Shown: piece by piece, positions 25,764-35,401 of the stretch
How the letters are laid out: each line of letters begins with the position of its first letter
How positions within the stretch are numbered: position 1 is the stretch's first letter
Assembly: GCA_964580525.1 (NCBI GenBank)
Contig: CAZOKN010000002.1
Span: forward strand, 1-64,000
Length of the DNA: 64,000 nt
Direction of reading: 5' to 3'
From: CAZOKN01 sp964580525
Lineage (GTDB): Bacteria; Pseudomonadota; Alphaproteobacteria; Rickettsiales; UBA6187
Notes under the pieces: model-generated
Databases searched by the model: none
What the model was told of the DNA's origin: nothing
Seen by the model: the letters and a program-made list of their open reading frames with translations, nothing else
Position numbers and translations under genes: made by a program

Positions 25764-27314
25764 ATGTCCTTATTTAAATCTGCTTTTGTTGTAGGATTCT
25801 TCACCCTGGTTTCCCGTGTTGTGGGATATATCAGAGATATGATGGTTGCCTCGGTTCTGGGCACCGGATTTCTGGCAGATGCATTTTTTGTGGCTTTCCG
25901 CTTACCTAATTTTTTCAGAACGCTTTCGGCAGAAGGAGCCTTTACAGCGGCTTTTGTACCTTTATTTTCAGGCAAATTAACTTCTGAAGGAAAAGAGAAG
26001 GCTCTTAATTTTGCCGAGCATGCTTTTTCTTTTATGTTCATGGTTTTATTGGGTTTCACGATTATTATGCAAATATTTATGCCGTTTGTTATGCATATTC
26101 TCGCGCCCGGTTTTAAGGATAATCCTGAGCAATTTGAAACAACGGTCTATTTTGGCCGTATCATGTTTCCTTATCTTTTGCTTATATCAATGGTGTCGCT
26201 GTTTAATGGAATTATGAACAGCATAGGAAAATTTGCAGCAGCAGCAGCAACTCCGATACTGCTTAATTTATGCACTATATGCTCACTTTTATGGTTGGTG
26301 AAATATACAGAAACTCCCGCGCATGCTGTGGCTTGGGGCGTTCCTATTGCTGGAGTTTTACAATTGGTTTGGATAGTATGGGCGGCAAAAAGAGCTGGTA
26401 TACGCCTTAAACCAAGAGTTCCTGAGTTAGATCAATCGGTAAAAAGTTTATTAAGACGTATGGTGCCAGGTATAATTGGTGGTGGTGTTACGCAGATAAA
26501 TTTATGGATAAATACTGTGTTGGCTACGACAATTTCTGGTGCGGTTTCATATCTTTATTATGCAGACAGATTAGTGCAGTTTCCACTGGCGATTATTGGT
26601 ACGGCTATGGGAACAGCGCTTCTCCCGGCTTTATCAAAACAAATAAAAGAACATAAAATAGAAGATGCTATACAAACGCAAAATGCTGGGCTGGAAATGG
26701 TTTTATTGTTCACTGTTCCGGCGGCGGCGGCATTGGCTGTTATTTCAGATGTCATTATTTCGGTGATGTTTGAGCGCGGTAGTTTTACTGCAGCAGATAC
26801 TGTTGCAACAGCACATGCTCTTACGGCATATTCATTGGGTCTTCCGGCTTTTGTTCTGGCTAAAGTTTTTGCACCTGTGTTTTTTGCGAATGGTGATACT
26901 AAAACTCCTGTAAAAATTGCATTTGCTTGCTTGATTGCTAACGTTGCCATTAGCATGTCGCTCATTCCTTTCCTGGGCCATGTTGGTCTTGCAATTGCCA
27001 CATCATCATCATCATGGCTTAATATCATTTTGCTCTGTGCTGTTCTTGTGAAGAGAAAGCTTTACAGGCTGGATAAGGTTTTCTTAAATAAGCAAAAAAA
27101 TATTGTTATTTCTGCGGCTATAATGTCTTTGGCTATTTTATACGCTAAAAGCGCTTTAACAGCATATCTTACAGGAAAGTTAGTTATGCAGGTTGCTGCA
27201 TTAGGATTTGTAGTTGGCCTTGGTATGTTTGTTTTCTTTGCGGCAGCTCACTTAACTGGCGGATATAAACTAACGGAAGTTAAAAATATTCTGCTGAAAC
27301 GTAAGATAAAATAG
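25764..27314 (+). CDS. murJ: Lipid II flippase MurJ
   Basis: Moves lipid II across the inner membrane for peptidoglycan synthesis. The start ATG at 25764 gives MSLFKSAFVVGFFTLVSRVVGYIRD, the family N-terminus; an in-frame ATG at 25698 would add 22 unlikely residues. Conserved LGTGFLADAFFVAFRLPNFFR and EGAFTAAFVPLF are present, with about 14 membrane helices over 516 residues. Divergent from secF; converges with ruvX 2 bp after its stop. Confidence 0.96.
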   Translation: MSLFKSAFVVGFFTLVSRVVGYIRDMMVASVLGTGFLADAFFVAFRLPNFFRTLSAEGAFTAAFVPLFSGKLTSEGKEKALNFAEHAFSFMFMVLLGFTIIMQIFMPFVMHILAPGFKDNPEQFETTVYFGRIMFPYLLLISMVSLFNGIMNSIGKFAAAAATPILLNLCTICSLLWLVKYTETPAHAVAWGVPIAGVLQLVWIVWAAKRAGIRLKPRVPELDQSVKSLLRRMVPGIIGGGVTQINLWINTVLATTISGAVSYLYYADRLVQFPLAIIGTAMGTALLPALSKQIKEHKIEDAIQTQNAGLEMVLLFTVPAAAALAVISDVIISVMFERGSFTAADTVATAHALTAYSLGLPAFVLAKVFAPVFFANGDTKTPVKIAFACLIANVAISMSLIPFLGHVGLAIATSSSSWLNIILLCAVLVKRKLYRLDKVFLNKQKNIVISAAIMSLAILYAKSALTAYLTGKLVMQVAALGFVVGLGMFVFFAAAHLTGGYKLTEVKNILLKRKIK

Positions 27315-27316
27315 CT

Positions 27317-27775
27317 TTATTTTATTGAATCAAGGCAGCACTGCAAAATATAGCTAGCTGCCAGCTTGTCATCAACTGCCTGGCGCTTTTTTCTAGTCAT
27401 ATCATATTCTTGTAGTGCTCGTGTTACTGCCGCGGTGGACATTCTTTCATCTTGTAAAAATATTGGCAGGCCATTTTTTTTATGAAGCTTTTCAGCAAAA
27501 GAACGAATTTTCAAACAGTTATCTTCTTCCTTGCCAGCCATTGTAAGTGGTAGGCCAATTACAACTCCGCAAGCGTCTTCTGCCGTAATAAGGCCATTTA
27601 TGTGGCCTAAATCCTGACGCATATTGCGGTGTTCATAAACGCTGTGAGGTGTTGCTATTATGCGATTTACATCACTAATTGCTATGCCAATACGGGCAGC
27701 GCCGATATCTAGCCCTATCAGTCTTTTGCCGGAAACCAGCTGTTTTGAAAAATCCGGAATCAAATTATATATCAT
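27317..27775 (-). CDS. ruvX: Putative pre-16S rRNA nuclease / Holliday junction resolvase-like YqgF
   Basis: RNase H-fold protein involved in 16S rRNA 5' maturation in E. coli. Motifs RLIGLDIGAARIGIAISD, VIGLPLTMAGKE and LQDERMSTAAV contain the catalytic acids. The start at 27775 yields 152 residues; a longer in-frame start at 27847 adds 24 unconserved residues. Divergent from gatC. Confidence 0.93.
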   Translation of the reverse strand: MIYNLIPDFSKQLVSGKRLIGLDIGAARIGIAISDVNRIIATPHSVYEHRNMRQDLGHINGLITAEDACGVVIGLPLTMAGKEEDNCLKIRSFAEKLHKKNGLPIFLQDERMSTAAVTRALQEYDMTRKKRQAVDDKLAASYILQCCLDSIK

Positions 27776-27862
27776 TTTCTTGCTTTTATTGGAGATAATG
27801 CTTAATTTATGCGCCTCAATGCAGGTTATAATATATATAATTAACAAAGAAAGTATAAGAAT

Positions 27863-28156
27863 ATGTCGTTAACAGCAAAAGAAATAAAAAAAGTTGCAAA
27901 ACTTGCCAGGATAAGACTGGAAGATAGCGAGGTAGAATCCTATAGCAAAGAGATATCTGGAATACTCGATTGGATTGCAATGCTGCAGGAAGTGGACACT
28001 AAAGGCGTGCCGCAAATGTTTTCTGTGTCGAATGTGCAGATGCCTTCGCGTGAGGATAAAGTTACTGACGGCAATATCAGAGATGATGTTTTGAAAAATG
28101 CGCCTGATAGCAGGTATGGTTGTTTTGTAGTACCAAAAGTTGTGGAGTCTGAATAA
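27863..28156 (+). CDS. gatC: Asp-tRNA(Asn)/Glu-tRNA(Gln) amidotransferase subunit C
   Basis: Small stabilising subunit of the GatCAB amidotransferase. 97 residues with the family N-terminus LTAKEIKKVAKLARIRL and the C-terminal REDKVTDGN...VLKNAPDS...FVVPKVVE. Stop and gatA start overlap (TAATG), and gatB follows, giving the standard gatCAB order. Its presence implies that Gln-tRNA and/or Asn-tRNA is made by the indirect route. Confidence 0.96.
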   Translation: MSLTAKEIKKVAKLARIRLEDSEVESYSKEISGILDWIAMLQEVDTKGVPQMFSVSNVQMPSREDKVTDGNIRDDVLKNAPDSRYGCFVVPKVVESE

Positions 28157-29616
28157 TGGCTGAATTGAATAAATTGACTATAGAAGCTGCTTTAAAGGGC
28201 TTGGAAAAAGGCGAGTTTACTAGTGAAGAGCTTACAAAAGCGCATATTAGTGCGGCAGAAAAAGGCCGTGATTTAAACGCTTATATCATTGAAACTCCAG
28301 AAATAGCGCTAGAGCAAGCTAAAGAATCTGATAAGAGAAGGAAGGCCGGTAAAGCTGGTAAGGTTGAAGGAATTCCTTTTGCGGTGAAAGATTTGTTTTG
28401 CACTAAGGGTGTTTTATCGACTTCTTGCTCGCATATTTTGGATGGCTTTAAGCCAACTTATGAATCGACAGTTACAAGTAATTTATTCCGCGAAGGTGGC
28501 ATAATGATTGGTAAAACCAATATGGATGAATTTGCGATGGGTTCTTCCAATGCTACCAGCTATTATGGTACTGTAAAAAATCCATGGAAGCGCAAAACTG
28601 ATGGTGCTGATGTTGTGCCTGGTGGTTCTTCTGGCGGTTCGGCGGCGGCTGTATCAAACTATATGTGCATGGGTGCGCTAGGTAGTGATACTGGTGGGTC
28701 GATAAGGCAGCCTGCGGCATTCTGTGGTAATGTTGGCATTAAGCCAACTTATGGACGTTGTTCAAGGTGGGGCATGATTGCATTCGCAAGTTCTCTTGAT
28801 CAAGCAGGTGTTTTTACGCGCTCGGTAAAAGATGCGGCTATAATGCTCGAATCAATTTGCAGCTATGACGATAAAGATTCGACATCATCTCCTGTTGCCA
28901 TTCCAAATTTTGCTGCGGCCATTGGTCAGAGTGTGAAGGGTTTGCGCGTTGGTATTCCTCGCGAATATAAGCAAGATGGCATGTCAGCCGAAATTGAGGC
29001 ATTGTGGGAAAAAGGTAAGCAGTGGCTGAAGGATGCTGGAGCTGAAATGGTTGATATAAGCCTTCCACACACAAAATATGCATTGCCAACTTATTACATC
29101 ATCGCGCCGGCAGAAGCTTCTGCAAATCTGGCGCGTTACGATGGCGTACGTTATGGATTGCGCGTGCAGCCGAAAGATTGTTCGCTTGATGATATGTATG
29201 AGCTTACTCGTGCACAAGGTTTTGGCCGCGAAGTGAAAAGACGAATAATGATCGGTACTTATGTTTTGTCAGCTGGATATTATGATGCTTATTACAAAAA
29301 AGCGCAAAGTGTTAGAACTTTGATTGCACGTGATTTTTCAGATGCTTTCAAAAAAGTTGATGTAATCTTAACACCAACAACGCCATCTCCTGCATTTTCT
29401 CTTGGCGAAAAGCTTGATCCTGTAACTATGTATCTGAACGATGTGTTCACAGTTCCGGCTAGTCTTGCAGGATTGCCTGGTATGTCGATTCCGGCTGGAA
29501 TTTCTAAAGATGGTTTGCCACTGGGTTTGCAATTGATAGCAAATTCTTTCGACGAGGAAACTTTGTTTAAAGTTTCTAGCGTTATGGAAAAATCAGCAGG
29601 GTTTAAGGGGTTGTAG
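28156..29616 (+). CDS. gatA: Asp-tRNA(Asn)/Glu-tRNA(Gln) amidotransferase subunit A
   Basis: Glutaminase subunit of GatCAB, an amidase-signature enzyme. The Ser-cisSer-Lys triad is recognisable: VKDLFCTKG (Lys), GGSSGGSAAAVS, and GSDTGGSIRQPA. 486 residues, close to the family norm. GatA releases ammonia, which passes to GatB. Coupled to gatC by a one-base overlap and followed by gatB after 2 bp. Confidence 0.97.
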   Translation: MAELNKLTIEAALKGLEKGEFTSEELTKAHISAAEKGRDLNAYIIETPEIALEQAKESDKRRKAGKAGKVEGIPFAVKDLFCTKGVLSTSCSHILDGFKPTYESTVTSNLFREGGIMIGKTNMDEFAMGSSNATSYYGTVKNPWKRKTDGADVVPGGSSGGSAAAVSNYMCMGALGSDTGGSIRQPAAFCGNVGIKPTYGRCSRWGMIAFASSLDQAGVFTRSVKDAAIMLESICSYDDKDSTSSPVAIPNFAAAIGQSVKGLRVGIPREYKQDGMSAEIEALWEKGKQWLKDAGAEMVDISLPHTKYALPTYYIIAPAEASANLARYDGVRYGLRVQPKDCSLDDMYELTRAQGFGREVKRRIMIGTYVLSAGYYDAYYKKAQSVRTLIARDFSDAFKKVDVILTPTTPSPAFSLGEKLDPVTMYLNDVFTVPASLAGLPGMSIPAGISKDGLPLGLQLIANSFDEETLFKVSSVMEKSAGFKGL

Positions 29617-29618
29617 TC

Positions 29619-31076
29619 ATGACACAAATAATAAAAGGTAACACAGGCGATTGGGAAATTGTAATTGGTTTGGAAGTGCACGCGCAAGTGAATACTAATT
29701 CTAAATTATTTTCAGGTTCTGCGACTGATTTTGGTAATGAGCCAAATACACAAGTTTCGCTGGTGGATGCGGCAATGCCTGGTATGCTGCCGGTGATAAA
29801 TAAAGAATGCATCAAACAAGCAGTGATGACTGGTTTGGCAATTAAGGCAAAAATTAATCTAAATTCTATATTTGATCGTAAAAATTATTTTTATGCGGAT
29901 TTGCCGCAAGGCTACCAGATTTCCCAGTTTTCTGATCCTATCGTGGGCGAGGGCAAAATTGTTTTGGATATGAAGGATGGTTCGACTAAGGAAGTTGGAG
30001 TTGAACGTATTCACCTTGAACAAGATGCCGGAAAATCTATGCATGACCAATCGCCAGACAGTTCATTTATTGATTTGAATCGCTCGGGTGTTGCTTTGAT
30101 GGAAATTGTTTCCAAGCCTGATATGCGCTCTTCAGAAGAGGCGGCCGAATATTTGAAAAAATTACGTTCGATTGTTCGTTATATAGGCACTTGTGATGGT
30201 GACATGGAAAAAGGTTCTATGCGCTGTGACGTGAACGTTTCTGTGCGTAAAGTGGGCAGTTGTGAGCTGAATACCAGATGCGAAATTAAAAATTTGAACT
30301 CGGTGCGTTTCCTGCAGCAAGCTGTGGCATATGAGGCTAATCGCCACGTAGAAATTTATGAGAGTGGTGGTAAGGTTGATCAAGAAACTAGGTTGTTTGA
30401 CCCTACAAAAGGTGAAACTCGTACATTGCGCAGCAAGGAAGATGCACATGATTATCGCTACTTCCCTGATCCTGATTTGATACCTCTGCAATTAACGGAA
30501 AGCTACGTGCAGCAAGTGCGCGAATCGCTGCCTGAATTGCCAGATGAGAAAAAAGAGCGTTATATTGTTCACTTGGGACTTTCTCCTTATGACGCGAGTG
30601 TTTTGGTAGCAGAAAAAGCTACAGCTGAATATTTTGAAAAAGTGGCGAAAGGTCATGACCCAAAACTTGCGGCTAATTGGATTATGGGCGAATTGTTCGG
30701 TCGCCTTAATAAATCTGGTCATAGTATAGAAAATTCACCTGTGTCAGAAGCTAGCTTAAGCGGTCTTTTAGATTTGATAAAAGACAACACTATCTCCGGC
30801 AAAATAGCCAAAGAGGTGTTTGAAATTATGTATGAAACTGGTAAGGATGCGGCTGCAATTGTTGAAGAAAAAGGCTTGCGTCAGGTTACAGATCATAGCG
30901 CAATTGAAAAAATCATCGATGAAGTTATTGCTTCTAACCAAGATAAAGTTGCGGAATATAGATCTGGTAAGGATAAATTGTTCGGATTTTTTGTAGGCCA
31001 AACTATGAAGGCTTCGCAAGGAAAAGCAAATCCGCAGGTCTTAAATGATATTTTGAAGAAGAAGTTGGCTGCATAA
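29619..31076 (+). CDS. gatB: Asp-tRNA(Asn)/Glu-tRNA(Gln) amidotransferase subunit B
   Basis: Kinase-transamidase subunit that activates misacylated Glu-tRNA(Gln) or Asp-tRNA(Asn). Family motifs: WEIVIGLEVHAQVNT, KNYFYADLPQGYQISQ, DLNRSGVALMEIV, MRCDVNVSVR. The C-terminal YqeY-like domain occupies about residues 330-485. Length 485. Last gene of gatCAB; a cluster of palindromic repeats begins 9 bp after its stop. Confidence 0.97.
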   Translation: MTQIIKGNTGDWEIVIGLEVHAQVNTNSKLFSGSATDFGNEPNTQVSLVDAAMPGMLPVINKECIKQAVMTGLAIKAKINLNSIFDRKNYFYADLPQGYQISQFSDPIVGEGKIVLDMKDGSTKEVGVERIHLEQDAGKSMHDQSPDSSFIDLNRSGVALMEIVSKPDMRSSEEAAEYLKKLRSIVRYIGTCDGDMEKGSMRCDVNVSVRKVGSCELNTRCEIKNLNSVRFLQQAVAYEANRHVEIYESGGKVDQETRLFDPTKGETRTLRSKEDAHDYRYFPDPDLIPLQLTESYVQQVRESLPELPDEKKERYIVHLGLSPYDASVLVAEKATAEYFEKVAKGHDPKLAANWIMGELFGRLNKSGHSIENSPVSEASLSGLLDLIKDNTISGKIAKEVFEIMYETGKDAAAIVEEKGLRQVTDHSAIEKIIDEVIASNQDKVAEYRSGKDKLFGFFVGQTMKASQGKANPQVLNDILKKKLAA

Positions 31077-31084
31077 TTATACTT

Positions 31085-31115
31085 TGTCATCCCCGCGAAA
31101 GCGGGGATCCACTGG
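31085..31115. repeat. Palindromic repeat element, GTCATCCCCGCG-type
   Basis: GTCAT followed by CCCCGC-GAAA-GCGGGG and ATCCACTGG. This is the widespread short palindrome that gives spurious translations such as MSSPRKRGS. It lies directly after gatB and could also act as its terminator. High GC content compared with its surroundings. Confidence 0.75.
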
Positions 31116-31140
31116 AGTAGGTTCTGTGATATCGATCTCT

Positions 31141-31232
31141 GTCATACTGCGGCTTGACCGCAGTATCCAATGCCCTAAAAGGGCATGTTTAGCTTTGCTA
31201 AACTGGATCCTATGGTCAAGCCATAGGATGAC
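31141..31232. repeat. Compound palindromic repeat, GGCTTGACC-type ends
   Basis: Begins GTCATACTGCGGCTTGACC and ends with the inverted counterpart GGTCAAGCCATAGGATGAC, so the whole 92-bp unit is an imperfect palindrome. Each end is itself a hairpin (ATACTGCGG...CCGCAGTAT; ATCCTATGG...CCATAGGAT), and two further small palindromes lie between them (TGCCC-TAAAA-GGGCA and TTTAGC-TTT-GCTAAA). Resembles a non-autonomous, miniature mobile element or REP-like unit. Confidence 0.75.
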
Positions 31233-31280
31233 GATAATTGACGTGGAGTCATTTTCAATGAACTTTAAAGAGATAAAAAC

Positions 31281-32138
31281 ATGACAGACTCACACTTATT
31301 CTGTTTCGGATTTGGCTACACAGCCAGTTTTTTAGCCAAAATATTATTGGCCGATGGCTGGCGTGTGAGTGGAACTTGCCGGACATCAGAAAAATGTGAA
31401 TCATTGCGCCCCATGGGAATAACCGGACATATATTTGATGACGGTCTGCCACTTACCAATATCTGGGATTTGGATAGCGTTACTCATATTTTGATTTCCA
31501 TTCCACCTGGAAAAGATGGCGATATTATTTTGCAGAACCATTTGGATGATCTGCTCGCGCTTAAAAATCTGAAATGGGTTGGCTATCTTTCAACTACTGG
31601 AGTTTATGGCGATCATGACGGTGCATGGGTGGATGAGGCCACGCCTGTGAAGCCATATAATGATAGAACTTTGTGGCGCGTCGAATCTGAAAAGAAATGG
31701 TTGGCAACTGGTTTACCAGTTCATGTTTTCAGGTTGTCTGGAATTTATGGCCCTGGCCGTAGCGCGATTGAAAGTTTACAAGAAGGTACGGCACGGCGAA
31801 TTGATAAGGCCGGACAGGTTTTTTCGCGTATTCATGTGGAAGATATTTGTCAGACTTTAATTGCATCAATTAATAAACCGGATCCATTTTCTATATATAA
31901 CGTTGCAGATGACGAACCTTGCCCACAGGCTGATGTTATAGAATATGCCGCAAATTTAATTGGCGTACCCGTGCCGCCACTAGTTAAATTTGAAGAGGCT
32001 GATTTGTCGCCTATGGCTAGGAGTTTTTATGCTGCTAACAGACGTGTTTCTAATAGAAAAATCAAAGAAAAATTAGGTATGGAATTAAGATATCCTGATT
32101 ATAGGCTGGGAATAGCATCACTCTTACCTAAGCTTTAG
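31281..32138 (+). CDS. NAD(P)-dependent epimerase/dehydratase family protein (YeeZ-like SDR)
   Basis: 285-residue Rossmann protein. The N-terminus has FGFGYTASFLAKILLADGW, an unusual F-G-x-G-Y-x-A variant of the glycine-rich loop seen in YeeZ-like SDRs. Other features: YLSTTGVYGDHDGAWVDE with the Ser/Tyr region, FRLSGIYGPGRSAIE, and VHVEDICQTL. The substrate is unknown. It follows the repeat cluster and is transcribed alone; a stable hairpin overlaps its stop codon. Confidence 0.85.
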   Translation: MTDSHLFCFGFGYTASFLAKILLADGWRVSGTCRTSEKCESLRPMGITGHIFDDGLPLTNIWDLDSVTHILISIPPGKDGDIILQNHLDDLLALKNLKWVGYLSTTGVYGDHDGAWVDEATPVKPYNDRTLWRVESEKKWLATGLPVHVFRLSGIYGPGRSAIESLQEGTARRIDKAGQVFSRIHVEDICQTLIASINKPDPFSIYNVADDEPCPQADVIEYAANLIGVPVPPLVKFEEADLSPMARSFYAANRRVSNRKIKEKLGMELRYPDYRLGIASLLPKL

Positions 32139-32150
32139 CTTAGATAAGAG
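32121..32150. terminator. Hairpin overlapping the stop of the SDR gene
   Basis: CTCTTACCTAAGC and GCTTAGATAAGAG pair (12 of 13 positions) around loop TTTA. There is no T run afterwards, so this may be a weak terminator or an RNA 3'-end stabiliser. Confidence 0.5.
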
Positions 32151-32179
32151 TTACTAAAGATAATGGAGACAAGTTAATC

Positions 32180-32416
32180 TTATATTGCTTTGGTCTCTCT
32201 TCCTTTTATATAGCTATATATTGGGGCTGTATTCTTTGGGTGATTAGAAATATTTGTATGATGCGATCTATGTAATAGTACGCATTCTACGTTCGTTTCT
32301 TTAGATATTCTTAGTGCAGAATTTCTAGCTTCATCCAATTGTTTATAACGTATGCTCTCTTTGTTATCTGGAGAAATAAATAAAAAATATTCATATTCAT
32401 CATATTCATGTTTCAT
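32180..32416 (-). CDS. Small hypothetical protein
   Basis: 78 residues, polar, rich in Tyr, Glu, Asp and His at the start (MKHEYDEYEYFLFISPD), with no membrane segment or recognised motif. An AGGAG ribosome-binding site lies about 8 bases upstream of the ATG at 32416, which supports real translation. It stands alone between the SDR gene (convergent) and addB (same strand). Function unknown. Confidence 0.5.
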   Translation of the reverse strand: MKHEYDEYEYFLFISPDNKESIRYKQLDEARNSALRISKETNVECVLLHRSHHTNISNHPKNTAPIYSYIKGRETKAI

Positions 32417-32491
32417 TTTTATACTCCTACGTTTTGTTAATATCTATAATCATAAGATAATTTTATTAATTAACATTTAACAAAACTTAAT

Positions 32492-35386
32492 CTACTCTCC
32501 CCACTCCTTCTTTCGTTCTAAATGTTCAAAATCATTATAATCGGGTTCTGTTTCCGGATCAGGGCAGGGTAGATAGGGAGTTTTTTCATCGTTGAAAATA
32601 TTCACTAATTCTTCAATACCAAATTTAGTTTCATCATAATGTTTATCTCGTTTTTCTTGCTCAACAGGTTTTTGTCTGCCGCTCATTTTCCAGTAAGAAA
32701 GCTCTTCTGTTTCACCAGCAAAACCAAAGCCGCCATTATCAGCAATTAATGCTTCTAAGGTCATTTGTGGTGAGAGGCCGGCAGCTATTTCTTTTTTAGT
32801 GGGTACAATTCCAGTTTTGTAATCGATGATTTTTATATTGTTATTTTTATCAATTTCAATTCGGTCGGCGCGCGCTTCGAGAGTGAAATCACCAATATTA
32901 AAAGAGCCTTTTTGCTCGCTCATAACTTTAATCCCTTGGCTTCTAGTGGCTTCTTCATTTTGTATAAACCACTTGGCAATTCTTTCAAATTTTGGCCACC
33001 AAAAAGCAATTGTGGCAGGTTTAGTTTTTTGCTGGAATAAAACTTTCTGACCGCAAGTCATCAAATAATTATAATAATCGCCATGCGCAATTTCTTCGTA
33101 ATCTTTCAGGAATATTTCGATAGCATGATGCACAAATTGGCCGAATTCGGCGCCACCAGATTCTTTATCTATTTGTTCCAGTTTTTTTAATTTTAGAATT
33201 TTATTAGCATAAATTGCGTAAGGATCGCGCATGAGCTTTTCGATGCTGGTAACAGATAATTTTCTTGGTCTTGCAGATAATGGTGGTTTTGGTGCGGGTG
33301 GCTCATAGGGCAAAGAAATTTCAACTTCAGATAATTGCTCTGTCCATTTAAGCCATGGTTTTTTGGGTTCAATGGATTTTTCCATTTCCCATTTTTTAAG
33401 CAAAGTTTCAAGTCGCAGAATCCAACGCGAAGGAATAGTTTGTGTGCCGCTAAGTTTTTCGCAGCGTGTTAAAACAATATGCTTCTGGCAAAATAATTGT
33501 GCAAAATCATGGGCAGATTGACCGATGCGGCGTTCAGGCAATGGTAGGCCAAAATTTTTGCGCATTGGACGACTCATCCATGGATCAGCTTTTGATGATA
33601 CAGGCCACGAACCTTCATTTAATTCGCCCAGAATAACGGTATCAAAAGAAAGTAAACGTGCTTCTATTGGACTGAGTATAGAGACGCGTGGATGGGCGCC
33701 ATAAGTTGGTCTATAAGTATTACCAGCGAGCATTGCATCGAGAAGGCCAGGATAATCTGCCGGATCAATTTCATTAAAGCTATTTTTTGTAGCGGTGAGT
33801 AGTTCATCCAAAAATTCTTTTAATTTTTCACCTTCGGGACCTGACCATAATATTTTATCACCAGATTTTTCCGGATTTGTGGCCAGTTCTTCTGCAATTT
33901 TGATGTGTTTGGTCAATGTTTTGTTGAAAGAAATTTTTGGTTTTTTAAATATATTAATTAAAGGTGAAATCATTCCTGAAATTGTTCTAAGCCAGTTGTA
34001 TAAATCTTCATCATCAGTTTTTACTTTATCAATGAAATTATCAAATTCAGTATAGTTTTGTACACCGCGCAAATATTTTATTTCCAATGTGCGGGACTTT
34101 TTTCTAAACTCATGTGATTGTAACCCGCCACAAGCAAAAGGATGTTTAAAAAGATTTAAAAGAGAAATAGGGCGCGTTCCTTTTTCTATAGCCATTTTGC
34201 CAAGCAGTCGCAGAAATATTGCCTGTGGTGTGTTGCCAAGTTCATAGCCTGCAGAATAATCTATCTGTACATTCCATTTTTCTAAAATTGCTGCAACATG
34301 ACGAGCGAGTAATGGTTCATTGGTTATTAATGCTGCAGTTTTTCCTTTTTGAGTTAGCACTTCTTTTAACATTAATGCTATGCAAGCTGCTTCCTCCTGC
34401 AAGTTTTTAGTGCTGATATATTCGATATTTTCTAGTTCTTGCGGAGAGATTTTTTGGTTTCCCCAGCTAAAGGAAGTTGCGCTCGGGCGCATTAATTCAG
34501 AAATTAGCAGATTCCTTCTATGAGAAGATTCTTTGCAATATGGCCAGCTTAGAACGCTTTCTTTTTTTACATCTAAAAATTCTAGAAGTTTTTTTAAACC
34601 AAATTGTGGGTGTGATTCATCTAATTTTTCCCAACTTTGGTGATCTATATAATTATCCAGCCCAGAGAGTATTACGCTGCCGTTTTGCAATGAAGCTATT
34701 GCTTTTAATAATTCTGCAGTCGCGGGCATAGAGCCTGTCGATCCTGCAGCTATAATTGGTCCATCAGGTGGATTGTCTAAGAGATTTTTTGCTTTCAGCT
34801 GCAATATTAAATTGCGATGTTGAGTATAATCTAGAGCATTCTTTTCTTTTAAAATTTTTGGCCATTCTTTTATTAATATCTCTAGGAAATTGAGAGTTAT
34901 TTGCCAATGTTGTGATAGGTCATTAGGCACAATTGATTTTAGATTTTCAAAGGAAAGCTGTTCTTTTTCAATTTCAGATAAAAATGAAGACAGCTCTATC
35001 GCTAGATATGCAGCCTGCGATAACGTAATTTTTTCATCGGCTTGTTTAATAGCTTTTTTTTGCCAGGTTTCGATTAATGGTATAAGCAAAAGTCTTTGCT
35101 CAATTGGTGAGATGACCGAAGGTATTTCTGTAATTTCAGAATTTCCCAGCAGAATTTCATCTTCATCAATATCTCCGAGAGGAAACATTTTTGGCAAGAG
35201 CAACGGTTTTCCTCCGCTAGCTCTTAGAAAGGCTTCCTGCAAGGCACGGCACGATCTTCTATTTGGTAGAAATACTGTAATTTTAGTAAGGTTGATGGGG
35301 TCTAGGCCATATTGCTCCAATATACCCTTAGCTAGGGTGTCGATAAAAGGCGTTCCTGCAGGGATATTGAAGATGTTTTTTTTCAT
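32492..35386 (-). CDS. addB: Double-strand break repair protein AddB (alphaproteobacterial type)
   Basis: 964-residue AddB, partner of the AddA helicase-nuclease in recombinational repair. Recognisable stretches are KITVFLPNRRSCRALQEAF near the start, LNEGSWP followed by DPWMSRPMRK and RRIGQSAHDFAQLF in the middle, and a C-terminal RecB-like nuclease domain with GAEFGQFVHHAIE and ARADRIEID...IKIIDYKTG (catalytic Asp and Lys). addA is not downstream in this window: hypothetical and SDR genes follow. Starts 16 bp after lepA. Confidence 0.93.
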   Translation of the reverse strand: MKKNIFNIPAGTPFIDTLAKGILEQYGLDPINLTKITVFLPNRRSCRALQEAFLRASGGKPLLLPKMFPLGDIDEDEILLGNSEITEIPSVISPIEQRLLLIPLIETWQKKAIKQADEKITLSQAAYLAIELSSFLSEIEKEQLSFENLKSIVPNDLSQHWQITLNFLEILIKEWPKILKEKNALDYTQHRNLILQLKAKNLLDNPPDGPIIAAGSTGSMPATAELLKAIASLQNGSVILSGLDNYIDHQSWEKLDESHPQFGLKKLLEFLDVKKESVLSWPYCKESSHRRNLLISELMRPSATSFSWGNQKISPQELENIEYISTKNLQEEAACIALMLKEVLTQKGKTAALITNEPLLARHVAAILEKWNVQIDYSAGYELGNTPQAIFLRLLGKMAIEKGTRPISLLNLFKHPFACGGLQSHEFRKKSRTLEIKYLRGVQNYTEFDNFIDKVKTDDEDLYNWLRTISGMISPLINIFKKPKISFNKTLTKHIKIAEELATNPEKSGDKILWSGPEGEKLKEFLDELLTATKNSFNEIDPADYPGLLDAMLAGNTYRPTYGAHPRVSILSPIEARLLSFDTVILGELNEGSWPVSSKADPWMSRPMRKNFGLPLPERRIGQSAHDFAQLFCQKHIVLTRCEKLSGTQTIPSRWILRLETLLKKWEMEKSIEPKKPWLKWTEQLSEVEISLPYEPPAPKPPLSARPRKLSVTSIEKLMRDPYAIYANKILKLKKLEQIDKESGGAEFGQFVHHAIEIFLKDYEEIAHGDYYNYLMTCGQKVLFQQKTKPATIAFWWPKFERIAKWFIQNEEATRSQGIKVMSEQKGSFNIGDFTLEARADRIEIDKNNNIKIIDYKTGIVPTKKEIAAGLSPQMTLEALIADNGGFGFAGETEELSYWKMSGRQKPVEQEKRDKHYDETKFGIEELVNIFNDEKTPYLPCPDPETEPDYNDFEHLERKKEWGE

Positions 35387-35401
35387 TTTTTATAATTTAT
35401 T

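Noticed and set aside
31084..31284. Open frame of 66 codons across the palindromic repeats
   Set aside because: Its translation (MSSPRKRGS..., VILRLDRSIQ...) is the typical artefact of GTCATCCCCGCG-type repeats; it has no ribosome-binding site.
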